Positions 21,321 through 28,282 of a DNA stretch of 48,101 nt are shown here, one piece after another; within the stretch, counting starts at the first letter, position 1; the number at the start of each line of letters is the position of its first letter. Source of the DNA: CAG-390 sp045531455 (GTDB lineage Bacteria; Bacillota; Clostridia; Oscillospirales; CAG-272); assembly GCA_045531455.1 (NCBI GenBank), contig JAZSEA010000034.1, forward strand, positions 1 to 48,101, given 5' to 3'. A model generated the notes under the pieces. It did not search any database. It saw only the letters and a program-made list of their open reading frames with translations, and was not told the DNA's origin. The position numbers and the translations under genes are program-made.

Positions 21321-21797
21321 ATGAACAGTTCTTTCGATTTCACCGTGGTGGATCAGGTCCTGTCCGCCAACAATAATAGCGCACAGCATATTATTGCCAT
21401 TCTTCAGGACATTCAGGAGCACTATCGCTACCTTCCTCGCGAGATAGTCCCCTATCTTTCCGTCAAGCTCGGAATGAGCGAGGCGAAGATCTACAGCATC
21501 GCGACCTTCTATGAGAACTTTTCCTTCGAGCCGAAGGGCAAGTACGTCATCAAGGTCTGCGACGGAACGGCGTGCCACGTGCGTCATTCCACACCCGTAC
21601 TCGAGGCTCTCTGGAAGGAGCTCGGACTCTCCAAGGAGAAGCACACCACCGACGACCTTATGTTTACCGTTGAGACAGTTTCCTGCCTCGGCGCTTGCGG
21701 TCTCGCACCGACAATGATGGTAAACGAGCAGGTCTACGCCGCAATGACACCCGAAAAGGTTCTGGCGGTACTTGAAGAATTGAGAGGTAGAGGCTGA
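21321..21797 (+). CDS. hydC: HydC/HndA: NuoE-like [2Fe-2S] subunit
   Basis: This 158-residue thioredoxin-like [2Fe-2S] protein of the NuoE family has cluster ligands in CDGTACHVRHS and CLGACGLAP. The N-terminal helical part (LPREIVPYLSVKLGMSEAKIYSIATFYENF) is typical of HydC/HndA. It is the small electron-transfer subunit of the trimeric bifurcating [FeFe]-hydrogenase. The ATG at 21321 has AAAGGAGAA upstream; the frame is open earlier but without a ribosome binding site. It overlaps hydB by one base. Confidence 0.92.
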   Translation: MNSSFDFTVVDQVLSANNNSAQHIIAILQDIQEHYRYLPREIVPYLSVKLGMSEAKIYSIATFYENFSFEPKGKYVIKVCDGTACHVRHSTPVLEALWKELGLSKEKHTTDDLMFTVETVSCLGACGLAPTMMVNEQVYAAMTPEKVLAVLEELRGRG

Positions 21798-23683
21798 TGA
21801 TCAAGACACAGAACGAGCTTTCTATCGCCCGCAACGAGGCAGTCAAGACTCTCGGAAGCTACGATTGCCGTATTCTCGTCTGCTCGGGCACCGGTTGTAT
21901 CGCTACCGGTTCTAACAAGATATATGAAATCTTCGCCGATCTCGTACGCGAGACCCCCGGCGTTACACTTGAGTTCGCACCCCACGATGCAAAGGAGCAC
22001 GAGGAGCTCGTCGGCGTAAAGAAGACAGGCTGCCAGGGCTGCTGCGAGCTCGGTCCGCTCGTCCGTATTCAGAAGGGCGAGAAGGTCATCCAGTACGTTA
22101 AGGTACAGCCGGACGACTGCAAGACCATTTTTGAAAAGTCGGTCCTCGGCGACGAGATCATCGAATCCCTCCTTTATCACAAGGCAGGCGAGGCGTTTGT
22201 ACGTCCCGACGAGATCCCCTTCATCGCAAAGCAGACACGTATGGTTCTTGAGAACTGCGGTCACTTTGACAGCGAATCTCTCGACGAATACATAGCCGCA
22301 GGCGGCTTCAAGGCTCTCGAGAAGGCAATGTTCGAGATGAGCCGCGACGACGTTATCGATGAGATCGATAAGTCGGGTCTCCGCGGACGCGGAGGCGGAG
22401 GCTTCCCCGCAGGAAGAAAGTGGAAGCAGGTAGCAAGCCAGAAGGAGCCCGTCCGTTACGTTGTTTGTAACGGTGACGAGGGTGACCCCGGCGCATTTAT
22501 GGACGGCTCGGTAATGGAGGGCGACCCCTACAAGCTTATCGAGGGTATGATGATCGCGGCATACGCGGTCAGAGCGGAGAACGGTTATATCTACGTTCGT
22601 GCCGAGTACCCGATGAGCGTCAGCCGTCTCAAGCTCGCTATCAGGACTCTCGAGGAGAGAGGACTTCTCGGCGACAACATTATGGGCACCGATTTCAATT
22701 TCCATATGCATATCAACCGCGGCGCGGGCGCGTTCGTCTGCGGCGAGGGATCGGCTCTGACCGCATCCATCGAGGGTAACCGCGGTTTCCCGAGAGTTAA
22801 GCCTCCCCGTACGGTTGAGCACGGACTTTTCGATAAGCCCACAGTACTCAATAACGTTGAGACCTACGCGAACGTTCCGAAGATCATCGAGATGGGCGCG
22901 GATTGGTATCGCACCATCGGTACCGAGAACAGCTCGGGCTGTAAGACCTTCTCGCTGACAGGCGCGATCGAGAATACGGGTCTTATCGAGGTTCCTATGG
23001 GAACCACCCTCCGCGAGGTCATCTTTGACATCGGCGGCGGTATGAAGAACGGCGCAGAGTTCAAGGCTGTTCAGATCGGCGGACCTTCGGGTGCTTGCCT
23101 TACCAAGGAACACCTTGATATGCCCCTCGACTTTGACACCCTCAAGAAGGTCGGCGCAATGGTCGGCTCGGGCGGTCTCGTTGTTATGGACGAGAGCACC
23201 TGTATGGTAGAGGTTGCACGCTTCTTTATGAACTTTACACAGAACGAGTCCTGCGGTAAGTGCGTACCCTGCCGCGAGGGCACGAAGAGAATGCTTGAGA
23301 TCCTCGAGCGCATCGTTGCGGGCGAGGGAAGAGACGGCGATATCGAGCTCCTTCTTGAGCTTGCAGAGACTATCTCCGCAACCGCGCTCTGCGGTCTCGG
23401 AAAGTCCGCGCCTTCTCCCGTTGTCAGCACTATCAAGAACTTCCGCCACGAATACGAGGCGCATATCTACGAGAAGAGATGTCCCGCGGGCGCATGCCAG
23501 AAGCTCAAGAGATTCTATATCGACCCCGAGCTTTGTAAGGGTTGCTCCAAGTGCGCGCGTCAGTGTCCCGTCGGCGCGATCAGCGGTAAGATCAAGGAGC
23601 CCTTCTCGATCGATCTTGAGAAGTGCATCCGTTGCGGAAGCTGTATCTCTGCCTGCCCGTTTGGCGCAATTAAGGAGGGTTAA
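21797..23683 (+). CDS. hydB: HydB: NADH-binding subunit of bifurcating hydrogenase
   Basis: This 628-residue NuoF-like protein has an N-terminal [2Fe-2S] domain (CSGTGCIATG, GCQGCCELGP). The FMN/NADH domain carries GRGGGGFPAGRKWK and NGDEGDPGAFMD. An SLBB segment, a [4Fe-4S] helix bundle (ESCGKCVPCREGTKR) and a C-terminal double [4Fe-4S] ferredoxin (CKGCSKCARQCP, CIRCGSCISACP) follow. This is the HydB/HndC layout. It exchanges electrons between NAD(H), ferredoxin and HydA. hydA starts two bases after its stop codon. Confidence 0.94.
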   Translation: MIKTQNELSIARNEAVKTLGSYDCRILVCSGTGCIATGSNKIYEIFADLVRETPGVTLEFAPHDAKEHEELVGVKKTGCQGCCELGPLVRIQKGEKVIQYVKVQPDDCKTIFEKSVLGDEIIESLLYHKAGEAFVRPDEIPFIAKQTRMVLENCGHFDSESLDEYIAAGGFKALEKAMFEMSRDDVIDEIDKSGLRGRGGGGFPAGRKWKQVASQKEPVRYVVCNGDEGDPGAFMDGSVMEGDPYKLIEGMMIAAYAVRAENGYIYVRAEYPMSVSRLKLAIRTLEERGLLGDNIMGTDFNFHMHINRGAGAFVCGEGSALTASIEGNRGFPRVKPPRTVEHGLFDKPTVLNNVETYANVPKIIEMGADWYRTIGTENSSGCKTFSLTGAIENTGLIEVPMGTTLREVIFDIGGGMKNGAEFKAVQIGGPSGACLTKEHLDMPLDFDTLKKVGAMVGSGGLVVMDESTCMVEVARFFMNFTQNESCGKCVPCREGTKRMLEILERIVAGEGRDGDIELLLELAETISATALCGLGKSAPSPVVSTIKNFRHEYEAHIYEKRCPAGACQKLKRFYIDPELCKGCSKCARQCPVGAISGKIKEPFSIDLEKCIRCGSCISACPFGAIKEG

Positions 23684-23685
23684 TC

Positions 23686-25380
23686 ATGAGCGAAAAGCAG
23701 TATATGACAATTGACGGTATTCCCGTAGAAATAAACGGCGAGAAGAATATTCTCGAGCTTTGCCAGAAGATCGGCGTCAAGATGCCCACCTTCTGCTACC
23801 ATTCCGATCTTTCGATCTACGGTGCTTGCCGTATGTGTATGGTAGAGAACAAGTGGGGCGGCATCGAGGCAGCCTGCTCGACTCCTCCCCGCGCGGGTAT
23901 GGAGATCAAGACAAATACCGAGCGTCTCCGCCGCTACCGTAAGAACATCCTCGAGCTCCTGCTCGCTAACCATTGCCGCGATTGCACGGTCTGCGAGAAT
24001 AACCAGAAGTGCAAGCTCCAGGATCTTGCAATGCGCTTCAACATTGAGGGCGTTCGCTTCCCGAACCGCGCAAAGTCTACAAAGAACGACGATACCTCGT
24101 CTGTTTGCATAGTCCGCGACGCGGGCAAGTGCATCCTCTGCGGCGACTGCGTAAGAGTTTGTAACGAGATCCAGAACGTCGGCGCGATCGATTTCGCTCA
24201 CCGCGGCTCGAAGATGGTCATCTCGACCGCATTCGGCAAGCCTCTCGCGGAATCTCCCTGCGTAGGCTGCGGTCAGTGTGCGGCTGTTTGCCCCACCGGC
24301 GCGATCGTTGTAAAGAATAATATCAAGTGCGTTTGGGACGCAATCTCCGACCCGAACGTCAGAACGAGCGTGCAGATCGCTCCCGCAGTCCGCGTTGCGA
24401 TCGGCAAGGAGCTCAAGTGCCAGGACGGCGAGAACGTAATGGGCAAGATCGTTGCCGCACTCCGCCGTATGGGCTTTGACGAGATCTACGATACCACTCT
24501 CTCCGCCGACCTCACCGTTATGGAGGAGACCGCGGAGTTCATCGACCGCCTTGAAAACGGCGGAAAGCTCCCGCTTATCACATCCTGCTGTCCCGGTTGG
24601 ATCCAGTATGCGGAGAAGAAGCATCCCGAGTTCCTCGAGAATATCTCCACCTGCCGCTCACCCATGCAGATGATGGGATCCCTCGTCAAGGATCAGAATA
24701 AGGACAAGGAACAGAAGATGTTCCACGTTGCAATTATGCCCTGTACCGCAAAGAAGTTCGAGGCTTCGCGCCCCGAATTCATGAAGGACGGCGAGCCCGA
24801 CGTTGATGCAGTCATCACAACTCAGGAGCTCATCCTTATGATCAAGGAATCGGGTCTCGTATTCGACGAGCTCGAGCCCGAGGCAGTTGATATGCCCTTC
24901 GGCACCGTTTCGGGTGCGGGCGTTATCTTCGGCGTGACCGGCGGCGTTACCGAGGCGGTCCTCCGCCGCGTATCCGAGAGCAAGTCGCGTGCGGCTCTGC
25001 TTCAGGCTGCAAACGCAGGTCAGCGCGGTATGGAAGGCATCAAGGAGTTTTACCTTGATTACGGCGAGAAGAAGCTTCATATCGCCGTTGTCAGCGGTCT
25101 CGGAAACGCAGAGAGAGTTCTCCTCCGCGCGTCCGCAGGCGAGCATTTCGATTTCATCGAGATCATGGCTTGTCCCGGCGGCTGTGTAAACGGCGGCGGT
25201 CAGCCCTATTTCAGCAACGCCAAGGAAGCAAGAAGCAAGGGACTCTACGAGGCAGACAGAATGCTCAGCATCCGCCGCTCGCAGGAAAATCCGGTTGTAA
25301 ACTCTGTTTACAAGAAGATCATCAAGGATCGCGCTCACGAGCTTCTCCACGTTCATTACACCGCAAAACACGAAGACTGA
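23686..25380 (+). CDS. hydA: HydA: [FeFe]-hydrogenase catalytic subunit, group A
   Basis: This 564-residue enzyme makes or oxidises H2. The N-terminus has a [2Fe-2S] domain (ACRMCMVEN), a His-Cys3 cluster (HCRDCTVCENNQKC) and two [4Fe-4S] motifs (CILCGDCVRVC, CVGCGQCAAVCP). The H-cluster motifs are canonical group A: TSCCPGW (299-305), MPCTAKKFE (351-359) and EIMACPGGC (492-500). A small-subunit-like helical tail follows. With HydB and HydC it forms a trimeric hydrogenase that typically couples NADH and reduced ferredoxin to H2. No HydE, HydF or HydG maturase genes are in the window, so they must lie elsewhere. Confidence 0.95.
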   Translation: MSEKQYMTIDGIPVEINGEKNILELCQKIGVKMPTFCYHSDLSIYGACRMCMVENKWGGIEAACSTPPRAGMEIKTNTERLRRYRKNILELLLANHCRDCTVCENNQKCKLQDLAMRFNIEGVRFPNRAKSTKNDDTSSVCIVRDAGKCILCGDCVRVCNEIQNVGAIDFAHRGSKMVISTAFGKPLAESPCVGCGQCAAVCPTGAIVVKNNIKCVWDAISDPNVRTSVQIAPAVRVAIGKELKCQDGENVMGKIVAALRRMGFDEIYDTTLSADLTVMEETAEFIDRLENGGKLPLITSCCPGWIQYAEKKHPEFLENISTCRSPMQMMGSLVKDQNKDKEQKMFHVAIMPCTAKKFEASRPEFMKDGEPDVDAVITTQELILMIKESGLVFDELEPEAVDMPFGTVSGAGVIFGVTGGVTEAVLRRVSESKSRAALLQAANAGQRGMEGIKEFYLDYGEKKLHIAVVSGLGNAERVLLRASAGEHFDFIEIMACPGGCVNGGGQPYFSNAKEARSKGLYEADRMLSIRRSQENPVVNSVYKKIIKDRAHELLHVHYTAKHED

Positions 25381-25386
25381 TCATAA

Positions 25387-25420
25387 TGAATGCGGTGGCT
25401 TTGCCGCCGCATTCGATTTT
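25387..25420 (+). terminator. Hairpin between hydA and the second hydrogenase
   Basis: GAATGCGGTGGC pairs with GCCGCCGCATTC (one G-U) around a TTT loop, followed by a short T-rich run. It could be a partial terminator that lowers expression of the downstream hydrogenase relative to hydCBA. Confidence 0.6.
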
Positions 25421-25430
25421 AAGGTAAAAA

Positions 25431-26837
25431 ATGCGTAAATTTGATACAAAAGTACAACATCTGAAATATAAGGTGCTCCGCGAGGTCGCTCGCCTTGCCT
25501 GGAACGACACTTTGCTCGAGAATTGCATCGACATTCCGAAGACGATCGTTCCCGGTAACGAGCCTACGATGCGTTGTTGCGTTTACAAGGAGCGTGCGAT
25601 CCTCGGCGAGAGAGTCAAGCTTGCGATCGGCGGCGACAGAAAGAATCCCAACGTCATCGAGGTTATCGAGATCGCGTGCGATGAGTGTCCCGTCAGCGGA
25701 TACGAGGTGACAAACGCCTGCCGCGGATGTCTTGCACACCGTTGCGAGGACGTCTGCAAGAAGGGCGCGCTCTCCTTCGACGAGAATCACGTTGCGCATA
25801 TCGACAAGACGAAGTGCGTTGAGTGCGGAGCCTGCGCGAAGGTCTGCCCCTATACCGCGATCGTAAAGCGCACCCGTCCCTGCCAGAACGCCTGCAAGGT
25901 CAAGGCTATCTCGATGAACGAGCAAAAGGCGGCACTTATCGACAACAACAAGTGCATCCGTTGCGGTGCCTGCGTTTATCAGTGCCCCTTCGGCGCGATC
26001 TCGGATAAATCCTTCATCGTAGACGTTGTCGAGATGCTCAAAAATAAGGGGGATCATAAGGTCTATGCAATGGTAGCACCCTCGATCGCGAGCCAGTTTA
26101 CCTACGCGAAGAACGGTCAGGTCATCACTGGACTTTACGAGCTCGGCTTTGACAGGATCGTTGAGGCGGCGCTCGGCGCGGATATGGTCGCTCTCGCGGA
26201 ATCGCGCGAGCTTGCAGAGAAGGGCTTCCTGACCTCATCCTGCTGTCCCGCGTTCGTGACCTATATCGATTCGGCTTTCCCGAATCTGAGACAGTTCGTC
26301 TCGCATAATCCCTCGCCGATGGCGCTTCTCGCAAAGCATATCAAAGACAATGATAAGGACGCAAGGGTCGTCTTCATCGGTCCCTGCACTGCGAAGAAGG
26401 GAGAAGCGCAGAGGGAAGAAGTCAAGCCCTACGTTGACGCCGTTATCACCTTCGAGGAGCTTCAGGCACTTTTTGACAGCCGCGATATCGACATTATGAC
26501 TCTTGACGAGACCTCGCTTTCAGACGCATCCTACTACGGACGCATCTTTGCTCGCTCGGGCGGACTCGGAGAGGCTGTGGCACAGGCTCTCGCGGAGCAG
26601 AACATCGACTTTGACCTCAAGCCCGTTACCTGCGACGGTATCGAGGCTTGCCGCGTTGCTCTTCTCAAGAAGAATAAGAATCTCCTCGACGGCAATTTCA
26701 TCGAGGGAATGGCTTGCATCGGCGGTTGCATCGGCGGTGCGGGATGCCTGACTCACGGCGAGAAGAACAAAGCCGAGGTCGATAAGTACGGCAAGGAAGC
26801 GGCGGACAGAAAGATCTCCGATGCGGAAATCCAGTGA
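25431..26837 (+). CDS. [FeFe]-hydrogenase, group B-like, monomeric
   Basis: This 468-residue enzyme has its H-cluster motifs in a different form from HydA: TSSCCPAF (268-275), GPCTAKKGE (317-325) and EGMACIGGC (425-433). This set matches what I know of group B (Clostridium pasteurianum CpIII-like) enzymes. The N-terminus lacks the [2Fe-2S] and His-Cys3 domains of HydA. It has instead cysteine-rich segments CDECP...CRGCLAHRCEDVC, CVECGACAKVCP and CIRCGACVYQCP, plus CQNAC. It is probably ferredoxin-linked. Its redox bias or a sensory role cannot be read from sequence. AAGGT precedes the ATG. The gene is separated from hydA by a hairpin and ends in a terminator. Confidence 0.87.
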   Translation: MRKFDTKVQHLKYKVLREVARLAWNDTLLENCIDIPKTIVPGNEPTMRCCVYKERAILGERVKLAIGGDRKNPNVIEVIEIACDECPVSGYEVTNACRGCLAHRCEDVCKKGALSFDENHVAHIDKTKCVECGACAKVCPYTAIVKRTRPCQNACKVKAISMNEQKAALIDNNKCIRCGACVYQCPFGAISDKSFIVDVVEMLKNKGDHKVYAMVAPSIASQFTYAKNGQVITGLYELGFDRIVEAALGADMVALAESRELAEKGFLTSSCCPAFVTYIDSAFPNLRQFVSHNPSPMALLAKHIKDNDKDARVVFIGPCTAKKGEAQREEVKPYVDAVITFEELQALFDSRDIDIMTLDETSLSDASYYGRIFARSGGLGEAVAQALAEQNIDFDLKPVTCDGIEACRVALLKKNKNLLDGNFIEGMACIGGCIGGAGCLTHGEKNKAEVDKYGKEAADRKISDAEIQ

Positions 26838-26882
26838 TCGACGGAGGGTAATTTCCCTCGATCCGCTTGGATAAAATTTAAT

Positions 26883-26932
26883 AAATTCGGATATTATGAA
26901 GCCTGAAGGCTTTGTGATATCCGAATTTTTTC
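26883..26932 (+). terminator. Rho-independent terminator after the second hydrogenase
   Basis: AAATTCGGATAT (26883-26894) pairs with ATATCCGAATTT (26917-26928), with an inner AGCC/GGCT hairpin and a run of T residues. Confidence 0.88.
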
Positions 26933-26965
26933 TACATTAATAAATATAAAGAAAATGAGGATTCA

Positions 26966-27040
26966 AAAGTGCAAATTTTGCACTTTCGCAAAAATTAAAA
27001 GTGCAAAATTTGCACTTTTATATTGACAAAAAAGTGCAAA
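26966..27040 (+). promoter_or_regulatory. Three operator copies upstream of the MntA-HepT genes
   Basis: Two palindromes with half-site AAAGTGCAAA are centred at 26976 (26966-26986) and 27008 (26996-27020, perfect over 25 bases). A third, single half-site lies at 27031-27040 inside the promoter spacer. Centres are 32-33 bases apart, about three helical turns, so bound proteins would lie on one face of the DNA. The likely ligand is the HTH domain of the adjacent MntA. Confidence 0.82.
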
Positions 27041-27051
27041 CATGATATAAT
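27023..27051 (+). promoter_or_regulatory. Promoter of the MntA-HepT operon
   Basis: TTGACA (27023-27028), a 17-base spacer containing an operator half-site, and TATAAT (27046-27051). The overlap implies direct repression. Confidence 0.9.
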
Positions 27052-27073
27052 AATAACGAAAGAAGGTGGTATT

Positions 27074-27547
27074 ATGCCCGAACTGAAGCAGGTACGCATA
27101 TCAAAGAGACTGACGCAGAAGGATGCCAGTGCACTCCTGGGGGTATCCTTGAGATCGTACAAGTCGTATGAGAACGATCCGTCAAAAGCAACTACGTTGA
27201 AATATAACTATATGCTTGAGGAGCTCGAAAAACATATAGCAATTGATGAAGAGCACGGTGTTTTGACACTTGAAGAAATCAAAACGGTATGTAAAAAGGT
27301 GCTTGATGAATATCCGGTGAAGTATTGTATACTGTTTGGCTCGTATGCGAAAGGTAAAGCTAACGGGGCAAGCGACGTTGATCTTTTGATCTCCTCTGAC
27401 GTCACGGGATTGCGCTTCTTTGGTTTAGCGGAAAGACTGCGGACCGAACTGCATAAAAAAGTTGATCTGCTTGATCTGCATCAACTGAATAATAATGAGG
27501 AATTGCTCGATGAAATACTAAAGGACGGGATAAAAGTATATGGATAA
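27074..27547 (+). CDS. MntA-type antitoxin with N-terminal HTH domain
   Basis: This 157-residue protein starts with an Xre-like helix-turn-helix (about residues 3-50, LTQKDASALLGVSLRSYKSY). A minimal nucleotidyltransferase domain follows with an exact GS-x10-DxD motif (Gly89, Ser90, Asp101, Asp103) and a third Asp131. In MntA-HepT systems this enzyme adenylylates the toxin on tyrosine to neutralise it. The HTH is extra compared with the bare MntA and probably binds the upstream palindromes for autoregulation. The ATG at 27074 has AGAAGGTGG upstream. The gene is AT-richer than its surroundings and overlaps hepT by 8 bases. Confidence 0.88.
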   Translation: MPELKQVRISKRLTQKDASALLGVSLRSYKSYENDPSKATTLKYNYMLEELEKHIAIDEEHGVLTLEEIKTVCKKVLDEYPVKYCILFGSYAKGKANGASDVDLLISSDVTGLRFFGLAERLRTELHKKVDLLDLHQLNNNEELLDEILKDGIKVYG

Positions 27548-27869
27548 TATCAAGAATGACGAGTATTACGTTGCAAAAATGCTTAAAGATTTAAGGTTCA
27601 TTGCAAAACATATGGAGGGCGTCAAGCTCGAAACGCTTGAAGAAAACGAGCTCTTGCTGAACGCGATGCTGTTTGGTCTAATACAGGTACAGGAAAATTC
27701 CAAAAAGCTTACTGATGAGTACAAAATGTCTCATGCCAATATTCCGTGGATGGATATTGCGGGACTTAGAAACCGTATCGTTCACGACTACGGTAACGTA
27801 GATCTTCACGTAGTGTATGCAACCTTGACCGAAGATATACCGTGGCTTATTTCCGAAATCGAAAAATAA
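27540..27869 (+). CDS. HepT-type toxin, HEPN ribonuclease (DUF86)
   Basis: This 109-residue all-helical HEPN protein has the exact R-x4-H-x-Y motif in LRNRIVHDYG (Arg77, His82, Tyr84). Arg and His form the RNase site of HEPN toxins, and Tyr84 is the position modified by the MntA partner in characterised systems. It is translationally coupled to the antitoxin and followed directly by a terminator. The pair is a self-contained toxin-antitoxin cassette; a defence role is possible but not shown. Confidence 0.9.
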   Translation: MDNIKNDEYYVAKMLKDLRFIAKHMEGVKLETLEENELLLNAMLFGLIQVQENSKKLTDEYKMSHANIPWMDIAGLRNRIVHDYGNVDLHVVYATLTEDIPWLISEIEK

Positions 27870-27875
27870 AAGAAT

Positions 27876-27904
27876 GCCGGCTCATGGGAGTCGGCTGTCT
27901 TTTT
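27876..27904 (+). terminator. Terminator of the MntA-HepT operon
   Basis: GCCGGCTC pairs with GAGTCGGC (one G-U) around ATGG, followed by TGTCTTTTT. Confidence 0.82.
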
Positions 27905-28090
27905 GAAGCTGAAAAGTTATCGAAAAAGGTGCCCAAACCGTGATTATCAAAAAAACAAAAATTGAAAGTTTAAAATTTAATTTTGCGAATTATTATACAC
28001 GTGGGAGCAATTTTTCGGGCTTTTCGAGCGAAAATTACTAAAATAATGAAAAAATATGAATGAATGTGTAATATTTTTTGCAAAAAGACA

Positions 28091-28119
28091 TTGACAACAA
28101 CCGCGTTTTGTGGTACAAT
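28091..28119 (+). promoter_or_regulatory. Promoter of the Opp-type transporter operon
   Basis: TTGACA (28091-28096), a 17-base spacer and TACAAT (28114-28119). Confidence 0.85.
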
Positions 28120-28282
28120 TATTGTGTTCATATATCATTTGTTCGCAGAGCTGCTTCCTTTTGAAGAATCTCGCTTGCGAGAATGCCGATTTTGTCCGCC
28201 TTCCGGATCGTCGGAACGGGCAGCAAAAGGGGTCGGTTTTGCGGATAATGGTACATTACAAAAACTTTTTGGAGGAAATATT

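Larger units (their letters stand above)
27870..28282. other. Intergenic region and long Opp leader
   Basis: Contains the toxin-antitoxin terminator, an AT-rich spacer, the Opp promoter (28091-28119) and a transcribed leader of about 155 bases before the binding-protein gene. The leader has the small hairpin TCTCGC/GCGAGA and a C/G-rich stretch, but I recognise no known riboswitch. The binding-protein frame stays open back to 28064, but this part has no ribosome binding site and overlaps the promoter. Confidence 0.65.

Noticed and set aside
28064..28282. N-terminal extension of the Opp binding protein
   Set aside because: It overlaps the promoter, and the true lipoprotein signal peptide begins at 28283 with a strong GGAGGAAAT.
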